Assembly: GCA_019671135.1 (NCBI GenBank)
Contig: JAHRHY010000006.1
Coordinates: 1,736,001 to 1,800,000 of the forward strand
Origin: Linnemannia hyalina
Lineage: Eukaryota > Mortierellomycota > Mortierellomycetes > Mortierellales > Mortierellaceae
Length of the DNA: 64,000 nt
Direction: 5' to 3'
Shown: positions 47,650-58,800 of the stretch, in pieces
How positions within the stretch are numbered: the first letter of the stretch is position 1
Layout: every line of letters starts with the position of its first letter
Notes under the pieces: model-generated
What the model was told of the DNA's origin: nothing
What the model saw: only the letters and a program-made list of their open reading frames with translations
Database searches by the model: none
Made by a program: the position numbers and the translations under genes

Positions 47650-49701
47650 AGCGAACCCCTCTTTTTTGAGGAAATCGTTGAAGAGTTCTCAAATCCAGAG
47701 TACTTTCTTTCGACCAGACACTTCTTTTACAATGCACTTGATTACTTCAAGTCTTGTGGACAGGTGTCGAGAATGATTGGGCCACAGTCCTCATTCTGGC
47801 GATGAAGGTTAGCTCAGTCGAGATCCTGTATGCCACTGGTGTGAGGTTGGAGAAGGAATGGACAACGTCCAAGGAGACCAGGCGAAACCAACGATCCGAG
47901 GATGAGGACAGTTTTAAGATGCGCAAGCTCTTGAAAAAGAGTCTTCGTGATCATTGAAAGGCGGCCTTTGAGCACTCCGGTAGTACTCTTAGAAGTGATT
48001 TTGATACCCTTGGTATGTTTTTTTCGTTTGTTTTTTGTTGATTGAAGAGTGCCATAATCATACCGGAAATGCCCACATTAGCTCGAATGGTTAGGTCCCT
48101 CATTGGCTCCCAGTCTTGTACTATCTTCATTGTCCGCTTGTCGCACACCTGCCTTATCTAAAGGACTCAGCTCCATCATCACCAGAGCAATCAACTCCCT
48201 CGCCGCTATCGCGTCTGAATTTTGTTCCGCGAAATGAGATCATGGAGCAAGAGCACTTTTTTTTCAAGTCTACCAAATCGTTGCAAGATACCCTCCTCAG
48301 CAACCTCCATGACGGTTATGGCCTGCCGTCTTGGATGAAGGATCGACCACTCTACACCTTTAATTTGCGGTTGCAATATGACTGGGGTCCTCAAGTGACA
48401 GATTTGCACGAGGCAGCTAAAACCAAATCTAACTTAGATCACACCCATATCGACGAGATTGCGTACGTATTTACTCTCCTTTATTATGTCGTTTGTATTG
48501 GTTTTAACAGCATTGTTTTAATTAGTATGATGTTTTCTTTGTGATAGCCTGCTTTCTGGCATAGTACACATCAACAAGAGCCATAGTGGGTTCTCTGCGA
48601 AGGATATTACAAGGATTCTCAGTGAGATCCTTCATGCTTTTTACAGTCAGGGCATGGAAGATGACGATATGCAACGAGCACAGGATGCAACTGTTCTTTG
48701 GACCAGTTGGGTACAGGTTAGTTTCACCACTGTATAGTGATCGCTGTTATTATTTTTCTAGCATTGAATGTGTTTTGACATGAGCTGTATATATATTTAC
48801 ATAGATTTGGAAGTCGCTCCTCTTGAAGGAGAAGTTGGCAGCCTGGAAGAACACTCGAGATCCAGGCGATGTCGATGTGGAGCCAGTGGTCGATGCAATC
48901 ATGTCGTCGTACGCCGCCTGCAAGACCAAAAAATGACATCGATTCTTTTCATCGCGTTACGTATATTCCGTCGATACAGCAACTAGGCTATCCTGACCTC
49001 AGAGTCGGACTGTATGATGGCAGTCGTTGGTCTGATCCTGCAAGAGATTATGGAAATTCAACATATCATCAAGTTTACCTAATAATGCTTCCAACTTCGC
49101 TGCATTTTATTACCCACCTTATCTTGATTTAATATTAACTAGTGCAATTTCTCATATAGTTCCAATGCTTGCACATCTGCAGGAAAGCCCAGGAAGACCA
49201 AACTCCCACAGGGGAGCCAGTCTCGTCAGCCAGATATCGTAGGTCAAACACGGGACAAGAAGGAGGTATTTTATGGCGAGCTCAAGGGACCTCATCCATC
49301 ACCCGCTGCGGTAAGCACGGATCTTCTTGAAATCTTCTCCAAGGATGCTCTGGACCAGCTACATCACACTTTGGAGCAAGGCCCACCACTGGTGAACTTC
49401 CAAACTGTCGGTCGCGATGTTACATTTTTCTTGGGCGCCAAGATCAATAATACTGTTGTTCATGTACGCCTTTCGACTGTCAAGCTGCCATCGCGCATGA
49501 CTGAACTGGATCTGGATCTGGATCTGGATTTTTTTCGAACCTTTTCCAAGTCTAAACTCTGATTAATATTACCAGGGATCGCCTCAATAACAAACGCAAG
49601 GAACAGTTAGAAGAAATCCCTTTCCCGACTCTTGGAACCCCACAACGTAACGCAGCCTTAAACACCTCTCAGAGGAAACACAGAAGGTCGCCCGACATTT
49701 G
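47650..49701 (+). pseudogene. Broken multi-exon gene of an unrecognised family
   Basis: Coding-like sequence passes through several frames. Pieces in order: EEIVEEFSNPEYFLSTRHFF (47660-47760); after a frame change, VENDWATVLILAMKVSS to LRDH, a TGA at 47955-47957, then KAAFEHSGSTLRSDFDTL before a gtatgt donor. Next come three exons with clean junctions (to 48462; 48548-48716; 48805-48936): WMKDRPLYTFNLRLQYDWG, IDEIALLSGIVHINKSHSGF and LLLKEKLAAWKNTRD, ending TGA. One frame over, beyond an A6 run at 48928-48933, the text goes on as NDIDSFHRVTYIPSIQQLGY. Later DKKEVFYGELKGPHPSP, LVNFQTVGRDVTFFLGAKI and, again in another frame, LEEIPFPTLGTPQRN. I do not recognise the family and assign no function. 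The repeated frame loss points to decay; assembly errors in homopolymers could mimic some of it. Confidence 0.55.
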
Positions 49702-49829
49702 AGCTGGACGATACAGATTGACATAACAAAGGTCCCGCATTTTTCTTTATTATCTTTGTTTTTTGTTATTATTTCAGTAAAAAATATCCTGTGAAAGCAA
49801 TCGACAACGGGACCTCGAATCCTAAAGAC

Positions 49830-49905
49830 GCAATGATTGAACGAGCCGACATCGAAGGATCAAAAAGCAACGTCGCTACGAACGCTTGGCTGCCAATGGT
49901 AACTT
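49830..49905 (-). pseudogene. Fragment of 25S rRNA (domain V region), antisense
   Basis: The minus strand of 49830-49895 reads GGCAGCCAAGCGTTCGTAGC and goes on through GACGTTGCTTTTTGATCC and TTCGATGTCGGCTC to ATCATTGC. This is the strongly conserved stretch of eukaryotic 25S/28S rRNA near the peptidyl-transferase region, with one substitution (A to G) and a changed five-base patch before ATCATTGC. On its 5' side the next bases, 49897-49905, match the rRNA text about 18 nt further upstream (AAGTTACCA), as if the piece in between had been lost. It is too short and altered to be functional. Recognition is from memory of the conserved sequence; an alignment would confirm it. Confidence 0.75.
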
Positions 49906-50282
49906 ATGTGGGGGTGCTCAGTCATACGTTTGCTTACATTTTTGTTAGGGCATGCTGCGGCTACTTTTCTGCTAGGAAGACAATGGCAGATGCTAGCCTA
50001 CATCATTTCGTCGCGATCGAGTACAAGTGTACCTGTTTTTATTATGTACAATATACAATGTCGAGTCATCGTCGGTCCAGAAAGTGCGATTTCGACCATT
50101 GTGCAGGTCGATCAGTTTTCGTTCAATTGACGTTTTGCAGAGGCCCGGTTGATTTACAGCCAGAAAAAGAGTAAGCAAGAAATGGCCAGACGAACGAGCA
50201 CAAGGTATAGATCAACATTACAATAATATTTACAGCCATCAAAAATGCCATATCCTACGGTTGACTCTAATAATCATCCTCT

Positions 50283-50760
50283 TTGAAAATAGTTTTTCAT
50301 CGGACAGGTCCACCCAAAGACACAATCATCACAGCACTTCGACAGATACCGGACTATCAACCGGCCTCCGCCCGTGGACCACAAGAATACCACGGATACC
50401 GCAAAACAGGAGCGCCCAACGAACCTCGTTCATCGGTCTCGGTATTCGGTCAAACCCCGGACAAAGAAAACCAAGCATGAGCCTCTACCCGCCATGAAGC
50501 CATATTCTTGGAAATCATGGAAAGAGAAACCAGAAAGTTCAACTGTCGACACGACCGACGCCAAACCCAAGTCTGAAGAGTCTGCCAAGACGCCTTCTCT
50601 CAAGCCTCCACGTCTTGTTGGACCCATGGACAAAAAAACTGGTCGTCCAGGTACTCGGACGGGAACACCCCATGGCAATGCTCCGTGTTGGAACGTTGTC
50701 TAGAAACATCAAAAATGCACTGGAGAACGATGTCGCCGTTGCCAAGGAGGCCAACACTAC
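50283..50760 (+). pseudogene. Coding-like fragment with frame changes, unrecognised
   Basis: Basic, Pro/Lys/Thr-rich translations follow one another in different frames: PPKDTIITALRQIPDYQPA (50300-50360), then KPYSWKSWKEKPESS to LKPPRLVGPMDKKTGRPGT (50490-50660), then, one frame over, KNALENDVAVAKEANTTH just before a possible gtgagc donor at about 50767. It may be the tail of the broken gene upstream or a separate remnant. I assign no function. Confidence 0.35.
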
Positions 50761-50767
50761 ACACAGG

Positions 50768-51415
50768 TGAGCGAAGTTTCAATGCGCTGACCTACAGTCG
50801 CTTACAGATTATTTGCTATCTCATTTGCTTTGGAGAAGCAAACCCAAGCTTGTCGAGGACTATGCCAGCTCATAAAAACCCTTTCAGTATTTATTTCATA
50901 TCGATCTGTGGTACATCTACCTCGAGCATGACGACCCACAAAATAAATAGAACGAGCATGTAAGAAAGAGGAAAAATGAAAAAAATGGAATATCCCTTAC
51001 CTTGGTTAATAGATCCCGCGGGTGGCGTACGAGCGGTAGCTGACCTGAGGTATGGGCTTTATAGCTAATATTGGGGAATTATTGACAGCAATGAGCTATG
51101 TGAAGAGCTCCTACCGCTTCGAATACCCGTGTGTGTTTGTATGTAGTTGAAATTGAATATTGTTGTAATGCGATAAATCGCCGTCTACGCCGGGGTTGGA
51201 ACCGCAGCCCTGCTTGAAAGTTTCGAACAACTCTCCTTCAATCTCTGTCTTCGACAGAGAGACCGGATTATGCCGAAGCAGCAAAAGACCCTTTTTCATT
51301 TTCAAAGTTTTTTTTCTCAGATTCTTTTGTTGGTTGCTTGCCTTGAAAGCAGTCCACATGGTTAAGGGGTATCAATATTGGTGGCGTTGATCTACCCGCC
51401 CAAATGTCAGCACTG
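50768..51415. other. Non-coding part of the accessory island
   Basis: AT-rich and mixed sequence without a credible frame or RNA gene. 51190-51215 has a faint tRNA T-arm look but no cloverleaf. Confidence 0.35.
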
Positions 51416-51478
51416 AGCTATTGGTTTGTACGAAAAAAGAAAAAAGAAAAAAGAAAAAAAAAAAGCTATTGGTTTGTA
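51416..51478. mobile_element. A-rich insert between 15-bp direct repeats (retroposition scar?)
   Basis: The 15-mer AGCTATTGGTTTGTA occurs at 51416-51430 and again at 51464-51478. Between them are 33 nt: CG followed by A6G units and a longer A run. A direct repeat of this length around a poly(A)-like tract is what target-primed retrotransposition leaves when only the tail is inserted. Microsatellite growth with a chance duplication is the alternative. Confidence 0.5.
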
Positions 51479-51697
51479 TCTTGTTCCTTTCATAACACAA
51501 AGGAAGCATTTAACATGTCTTTTTCTTCGTCCACAATGCAGGTCCAGCAAGGGAATCTCTTGGCTCCTATTCAAAATGATGTGTTTGTCACCAGACAATT
51601 TTTGTTTTTTCTCTAACAATTTTATGTTTCACTCTTTCTTCCTTCACCGTCAAAACTAGCCTTAGCCTTTCATTTTTCTTTCACCTTTCCCCAATCA

Positions 51698-52755
51698 ATG
51701 GATACGAATGGACCTAATGAAAACATTACCGAGATGGATGAAGCAAACCGACTTGTGTGCTATGACGACGAGAAACTAGCGCCATCCTCAGAATCACGGA
51801 CGCAGAACCCATACCCACCACAACCACCAACCTCAACTTTGCCTCCACAAGAACAACATCACTCCTCTTTTCAACCACAGCAACAAAACTCCTCCTTTCA
51901 GCCGCAACAACAGTTTCAGCCACGACAGCAACAACAGCAACAACATCAACCATGTATATACCAAGAGCAGCGCCAACAACGACAGGCCCTATTCGACAAC
52001 CACCTCCATCGATCAATAACCTGTCCAGTCCCAAACCACAACATGATCGCCCACGGCGACTATGGAGAAACCCTACCCAACAACCCTACTGTAACTATAA
52101 CCACAGCACCTACGACTGTCCTCCACCTACCAGCCATGTCCTAGGACACGGCGAAAACGAAGACGACTTCCTCGCCGACGCATCTTGTATCAAGAGAACC
52201 CGCCACTGGATCGGTAAATCCATCGAGAGCAAAGCCGCCCATATCACCATCCTGCTCCTCACCCTCTGTGACATTATCCTGGTCATGCTCCAGATCGGCG
52301 CCTCACTCTTACACCTCGACGAGACTGAGCACGAGCACTGGGTCCTAGCCCTCTTTGAACATCTCTCTCTCACCATCGTCTCGATCTTTATGCTCGAAAT
52401 CCTATTGAAGATCTTTGCGTTTGGGCCGCGCTACTTTTGGATCGGGACACCGCATTGGGTCTTGCACCTTGTCGACGCTATCATCATCCTCACGTCGTTC
52501 TTGCTGGAGATCTTCTTGAAGGGTGTTGAGCAGGAGCTGTCAAGTCTCTTGATTGTTTTCCGATTGTGGCGAGTTATCAAGCTGACGGGAACGGTTGCCA
52601 TTGAAGTCTCAGAGCATGATCAGGCCCATGTCGCTCTGCTGGAGGCCAGAGTTAAGGAGCTTGAGCAAGAACTGGAAGAGTGTCACCTCAAAGTACAACG
52701 CCTGGAGGGATTCAATTCGCTGAAAGAATCAAGAGGAAGCTCTCATATCGAATAA
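51698..52755 (+). CDS. HVCN1: Voltage-gated proton channel, Hv1 (HVCN1) type
   Basis: Voltage-sensor-only channel that extrudes protons. In the frame open to 52755: S1 ITILLLTLCDIILVMLQIG with the selectivity Asp; S2 LTIVSIFMLEILLKIFAFG with the Glu and Lys of the charge-transfer centre; S3 LHLVDAIIILTSFLLEIF with its Asp; S4 LLIVFRLWRVIKLTGTV with R, R and Lys where animal Hv1 has a third Arg. The S1-S2 loop is rich in His and Glu (HLDETEHEH), where Zn2+ binds in animals. The C-terminus is a coiled coil (ALLEARVKELEQELEECHLK), as in dimeric Hv1. The likely start, 51698, opens a Q/P-rich frame that is not in register with the channel frame; the channel frame has its own Met at 51952, inside the polyQ stretch. 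No good intron joins the two, so either translation starts at 51952 or the Q-rich repeat carries an indel. Confidence 0.83.
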
Positions 52756-52870
52756 AAGAAGAGTACTCCGAATCCAGTTGGAGATGCAAAGTGATGTTAT
52801 TGTGTATGTGCGATGACTCTATGTTGTTTTTGCCTAAGAGTATCCGTATTATTGTTACAGTTTGGGTGAT

Positions 52871-53856
52871 CTACTCAGGCTTCATGAACTTCCCGCCGCC
52901 GCCTGATGGCTTGGGCGGTGCCCTCCTGTTTGTCGTTGGCTTCTTGGACTGGCTGGATTTTGCTGCCTCCTTTGTTTTCTTTGCCTTGTTGGATCTACCC
53001 ATCTCCTTTGCCATCTCATCGTCGCTGATCTCGCTCTGTCTCTGTCTCTTTAACTCACGTTCCAATTGCTGGTCTCCTGCCGCTTGCGATGCTGATTTCT
53101 GTTTTGTTCGTTTGCAGGAACAGAGGCCAAAGTATTAGTATCATATATATTCAATTGCGCGATGTTCCAATTTTACGATGGACAAAACGTCAATGACAAA
53201 GTGTATGAAACACGTACCTCGACAACAGAGTTGAACTTTTGGAAAGACAACCTGCCGACGCTTGACCGTTCCGCTGCAGTCATCTGTAAGAAACTTGGCT
53301 CGTAGTCAACTTGAAACTTACTATGTACCACAGAAAGAAAGAAAAAATAATAACCCGTGTTAGTTACATTCCCGGTCCTTATTGAACATTCTGAACCAGT
53401 TTTTCTTTTCCTGAACATCAGTGACAGTGCCACATCTTCATGAATGAAGCATCAAAATGCATGAAAAGACGTACGGCTTGGGAAGATCGACAGTAGCCTG
53501 GTCAATGACCCAATGGGCCTCTGTCACGATACGCTTCTGCTCCTTGACCAACTTGTCTCGCGTTTCCTGCTCCTGTTGCCTTTGCATGAACTATTGTATA
53601 CCATAGAAGGGATTATTAATACAAAGCGAACTTGCGTTTTTGTGAAATTGGACTTACCCCTCCTTGCTGCAGGCTCGGAGACAATACGACTGTCTTCTCT
53701 TGTGTTGGCAATGAGCCACGCCTGCGACAAAAGAAAAAAGGCAAATGCAAAGTCGGTGCTGCCGCAGTTTTGCGTAGTGAATGAGCTGAGTTGTGTGTAT
53801 ACCTTCATGGTAAGCAGCTTTCCCGAGAGGGCGGTTTTGTGGGGTATCTCTGCCAT
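52871..53856 (-). CDS. MPP6: M-phase phosphoprotein 6 homologue, nuclear exosome cofactor
   Basis: Small basic protein that links the nuclear RNA exosome to Mtr4 and binds U-rich RNA, needed for 5.8S rRNA maturation. Four exons: 53856-53803, 53590-53475, 53320-53218, 53098-52871; 166 residues, the human protein having 160. The N-terminus MAEIPHKTALSGKLLTMKFM matches the conserved LS..LL.MKFMQR box, followed by EAHWVID, then after intron 2 RLSFQKFNSVVE (human GRMSFRGFNPEVE), then ISDDEMAKEMG and the C-terminal KFMKPE. The tail between is Lys/Gly-rich. Exon 3 begins at an acceptor 45 nt upstream of a tempting alternative one, and only this choice keeps the phase. Divergent from SPOUT1. Confidence 0.87.
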
Positions 53857-54093
53857 GGTCGTTTGCTGTTGTTCTTGCGTGAGTGTGTAGTTGGTGTTGT
53901 CCTGATGGAGAGCCGTCGGTACTAAGAGAAAAAAGAACAAAGGTGCGCCTTATTGCCTCTGATGTGGCACATTTTTGTTGAAGGCGCCTCAGCAGTCACG
54001 AATCAAAATATTAGGGAAAAAAAGAAAAAGAAAAAAAGACAGAACAACGTCCTTTTGAACCACACTCCCCACATACCCCACACGCTGACAACC
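53857..54093. promoter_or_regulatory. Divergent promoter MPP6 / SPOUT1
   Basis: Only 237 bp separate the two start codons, so the promoters must overlap or be shared. An A-rich block lies at 54012-54045. Confidence 0.5.
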
Positions 54094-55784
54094 ATGGACC
54101 AGGACCGCCCCAACAAGGTATACACGCATACCAAGACAACTTCAACCTGTGATCCATTGTCAAATGCAAAAGATATCCACCAGTGCCACCATGATAAAAC
54201 CTTCGCTCACTCGCCTAACATATCATGCCATCATTGCTGAAAATAAAATAGCGCCAAAAGTCATACGACAACAAGCAGAGGTCAGGACCAGAATTCGAAG
54301 GCAGTCAGAACAACTACCGCGACAACAACAACAGAGAAGACAGAGATGAACACAGGACAAAGGCACCATCATTACAGCAGCTCCAACACGCTGCCCATCT
54401 CGCCTACCAGTTCCCAGTCCCCGAGAAGGGCCGCAAGTGGACCGTTTCAATCGCCCTTCCTGGAAGCATCCTTGATGGCTCTTTGACCGTCGAGCTGAAG
54501 ACTTACCTCGTTGGACAGGTGCGTACATTGACATTTTTTTACAGGGGATACCAAGGCATGTTGTCATTGAATACCCTCGCTACCCTTGGTTATTTACCAT
54601 AATTATTTATTATCTTCGTGATAGATCGCAAGGGCGTGTGTGATGTTCAATGTGGACGAGATTGTGATCTACAATGAGTCAGCAAAGGGATTGTCAAAGG
54701 AGAACTTGGGCAAGGACGACTATCTTCCAAAATCAGACCCCAACCTCTTCATGGGACGCGTACTCCAATACCTCGAGACCCCTCTGTAAGCAACACACCA
54801 TACGCCCATTATTTCCATCGAACGGAAGCTGCAACAAATGCTGACAGAAAAAGTGGAAGCTATGAGCATGGGAATTGACAAACAAAACATCATTATCAAT
54901 TGGATTTCATTTAGGTACCTCCGAAAGCTCCTGTTCCCAATGCATCGCGACCTGAAATTCGCAGGACTCCTCAACCCCCTGGACCCACCCCACCACGTCC
55001 ACCTCGACGACAGATCTCTCTACCGCGAAGGAGTTGTCGTCCGCCCCCGCGACAAACAATACTCGATCGTCAACTGTGGAATGCGCAAAGAGGTCCTCAT
55101 CGATCGTCTCGTCCCTACGGGCTCCAGAGTCACCGTCAGGATCCATGGCGCCGAGAAGGAAGACCGGAATAAGAAGATGGACAAGAACGCAAAGACTTTG
55201 GCGGCGATTGCGGCTATGGAGGCTAGTCTTTCGGGCGACAAGGGCGCTCAACAGAAATATTTCATGGGAACTGTGGTCTCACCCAAGACCCCTCGGGAGG
55301 AGACTGGGTATTATTGGGGGTACCAGGTTCGATTGGCGGATGCTGTTTCTAAAGTCTTTACAGAGTCGCCTTTCCCTGTAAGTTGCCTTTGTCTTTTCTT
55401 TTGAAACGTTTCCATAAACGCCTTTTTGGAAATTTCATCACCTTCGACACAATGTGACTAACCCGATTCTCGAATTACGGACTATAGGATGGATATGATC
55501 TGACGATTGGAACGTCGGACAAAGGAACTCCCATCTCGCCTGCTGTCACATCCTCAATCCCCAGCTTCCAACACGCCGTCATTGTCTTTGGTGGCGCCAA
55601 CGGAATCGAAACGGCAGTCGAGGCTGACGAAGATTTGAAGTGCGGAACTGAAGATACAAAAGACATGTTTGATCACTGGATCAACACCTGTCCAAACCAA
55701 GGAAGTCGTACTGTCAGGACTGAGGAGGCTCTCCTTGTGACCCTCGCTGCACTGCAAGGAACATTCACGGCACAAGGCATTTAA
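54094..55784 (+). CDS. SPOUT1: SPOUT1-type RNA methyltransferase (C9orf114 / PF02598 family)
   Basis: Putative SAM-dependent RNA methyltransferase with the trefoil-knotted SPOUT fold; the animal protein also acts at the mitotic spindle. Five exons: 54094-54117, 54252-54518, 54625-54785, 54915-55377, 55488-55784; 403 residues. After a basic, Asn/Gln-rich N-terminus, residues about 80 onward show WTVSIALPGSILDG, IARACVMFNVDEIVIYNES, QYLETPLYLRKLLFP, LKFAGLLNPLDPPHH and FREG-like SLYREGVV, the hallmark run of this family. An inserted OB-like domain follows (RVTVRIHGAEKE), then YYWGYQVRLA and DLTIGTSDKGTPI; the end HAVIVFGGANGIE and CPNQGSRTVRTEEALL forms the SAM-binding knot. It converges with DHX29, the stops being 89 bp apart. 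Confidence 0.9.
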
Positions 55785-55801
55785 CTACTTCATTTCACAA
55801 C

Positions 55802-55807
55802 AATAAA
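55802..55807 (+). terminator. Poly(A) signal AATAAA after SPOUT1
   Basis: AATAAA 18 nt after the SPOUT1 stop, inside the 89-bp gap to the convergent DHX29 stop; the two 3' ends probably overlap. Confidence 0.5.
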
Positions 55808-55873
55808 ACCTGCATCCAAAAATCAACAAGGGGGTAATGATAACAAGGAAGTCGTGTTCTGGTCTATTTAGAT

Positions 55874-58800
55874 CTATGCTAAGAACACGTTGTTTTCCTT
55901 CTTGTGTCGCTGCTGAGCGGCCTTGTCCTCGTACCGCAAGGAATCGTCTTCGCCCTCGAGGATTGACACCATCATCTCCAACCAGCGCTCCTCTCTTTCA
56001 GTCGTGCCCATTTCAGGCTCATCGATCCTCTTTTGAAGAATCTTGTCCTAATGTGTATATTACAAAAAAGTTCAAGAGGTTACAGATCTGATTCCATAAA
56101 AGCAAGGTCAATGCGCTATCGTACAACCAAAAAGAAACAAAATCGCGCCTGCTTACCAGCTCCTCGCGCATCATCTTCAAGACGACGGCAGTTTTGGCAT
56201 GGCACTTGAACTGGATCCACTTGTCGACAGTAACCAGCTTGGCGTGATGCTTCACAGATAACTCGCCTCCAAAGAGCACCAGCGGGAACTGGCCCACACG
56301 ACAACTCTCCCAGACATACATCCTCGAGGACTTGACTAAACTGTTGAACACAAACCAAGGACTCACATCCGGCCCCGTAGCAGCAGCTGATGCTCCACCC
56401 TTGGCAAAGTTGACTGAGGACGGATGGATGTAGACCGTCTCCTGCTTAGGCCCAGTTACGTAGGCCTTGAGCGTGTCGTTACGCAACATCACCTTGGGAT
56501 ACATTCCTGCCGTGATGGCCGCGTTCAGCACCGGGATCGACCGCTGGTGGACATTATACTGCTCAATGACAGGACAGAACGAGATCCGGTGATTAAACCG
56601 CTCCCTGTTCAGCTCCCGCTTGGTATCGCCGTCGACTCGGACAAATCCTGTGCCGACCAAGAAGCCCAAGAACTGCTTTTTCATATCCTCGATCATCGAC
56701 AGGTTCTGGTGGCTCAAAAAGTTCTTCCTGCAGTAGTCGTAAATCCCGTTAGGCTTGGCCTGGTACGCTTGACGCCATCCCAGATACGCGTTGTACCACG
56801 TCAGCATGTCCGAATCCGCCAGCTTGAAACGCGCCTTGGCCGCATCTGCCTCGCTCTCAGCTCCGAAAGGTGTCACGAAGGGAGATTTGAAGCTAAGCAT
56901 AGCTGCGACAGTCAGGACTGGATCAAGGCACTTGAAGATGGACCCAAAGAGAATCATCTTACCGATATGGACATCCACGGGAAGGTTGCAGAGATGGATG
57001 CCCAGCGGTGTCAGTTCCTCGGCCGCAGTCAATGCGCGGACATCCTGAAGTGCTTGAATGGCGTTCTCGATGGCCTTAGCTGGCGGTGCATCCAAGGCTC
57101 TGCCCAAAACGTCGGCAATGTCTCCCAGCTCGCACATCTTGATCATCAGACACAACTCCTCCAGAGGCATCCGCATGATCTCGGGCATCTGGTACTCAGG
57201 CATGTACTCCTCAAACGTCGTATTGGAGAACATATGGAAACAGACTCCCTCCTGAACACGTCCAGCACGTCCTCGTCTCTGACGAGCGTTCGCCTTGGCA
57301 ATAAACCGCTCCTGCAAGGTGGTGACTCTCTTCTTCTCGTCAAACTTGATCTGCTTGGACTTTCCAGTGTCGATCACAATGGTGACATCGGGAATGGTGA
57401 TACCCGTCTCTGCAATATTAGTCGCCAGGACAATTTTCCTGATTCCTTCTGGGGGCACGTCAAAAACCTGGCTCTGTCCTTCCGACGAGACCGAACTGTG
57501 CAAGGGCCAGAGCGAGAACTGCTTCTCGTCTCCAAACCGCCGGTTCACCTTCAAGGCGTCAAAGAGCTTGCGGATCTCGGGCATTCCAGGCAAGAAGATC
57601 AAGATAGCTCCTGAGTCGGGGATATGTGGTGGCTCGTCTGAGATTGGGTTTTGTTGTACGCGACGGTTCTCAGGGAAACAAATGTACTCGAGCAAGACTT
57701 GGATGAGATCGTAGTTGATCTTGTTCTCGTCCATCCTGTTCAGCATCTGGTTAGTCCTGTTGACCATAGTAGGACCTTGTGAGGCATCGTCAGTGATGCT
57801 GAACTTGGCCTCTGCTTCTTGGAATGAATGGTCGTCCATGTCGTTCTCCCACTGCAAGTGCACCGTCTGTCTGCTAGCTCCCTTGCCAGCAATATCGACA
57901 GATCCTTTGCCTATTGTTTGGGTAAATAACACACTGTTAGATACTTGAACATATAGCTGTGAAGTCCTTTCAAACTCAAGATAAACTTACTCTGGATGTC
58001 CTTGCGGAAACGGATGGCGTATTCTGAATCTTCCTCCAGAGTGTATCCAGTCACATCAACGACGTCTTCCAGGAAGTGAGCGTGGACAGGGAAAGTTCTT
58101 CCAGGCACCTCGAGAACAGGGCATCCGTTAAAGTACTCTGAAAAGCGTGCTGAATCGACTGTGGCACTCATCAAGATAATCCTATAAGCATGATAATTTT
58201 GTCCGCATAGTTAGCCTGCCGCTCATTATAATCATGCTAGAAGTCTGAAAAGGACCCGGAATGTTGCTCACATACTTCAGATCGGGGCGACGAGGCAAGA
58301 GTTTCTTGAGGATGATCAGCAAAAAGTCCGACTCCAGGGTACGCTCGTGCACCTCGTCAATAACAAGGTGTGTAACTCCCTTCAAGGTCTTGTCGCTTTC
58401 CAGTCGTCTCAGCAAGATACCCTACAAGAATAAAGACAAGGACGGACGTTAGTCTGGTAACATTGACAAACAAACACGAACCAAACGGAGAGATCCAAAC
58501 TTGATGAGACATACAGTTGTGCAGAACTTGAGAATGTTGGAGTGAGCAACGCGTGACTCGAGGCGGATCTGATAACCGACAAGGGTGTTGGGCTTTCCTG
58601 CAGAGTTCCTAGCATCACCCAACTCCTCGGAGACACGATTGGCGATCGAAATGGCCGAGATTCGGCGGGGCTGTGTGCAGACAATATCGCACTGGTCACC
58701 CAAGCCTTCCTCAAGCATGAACTCAGCCAGGTACTGCGGCACCTGAGTACTCTTTCCGCATCCAGTCTCTCCCGAAACGATCAACACCTGGTTGCTCGCC

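Noticed and set aside
51181..51215. Another tRNA T-arm look-alike (GCCGGGGTTGGAACCGC)
   Set aside because: No cloverleaf can be completed in either direction.
56424..57614. 396-codon antisense frame over DHX29
   Set aside because: Shadow of the helicase exon; the sense frame carries all helicase motifs.
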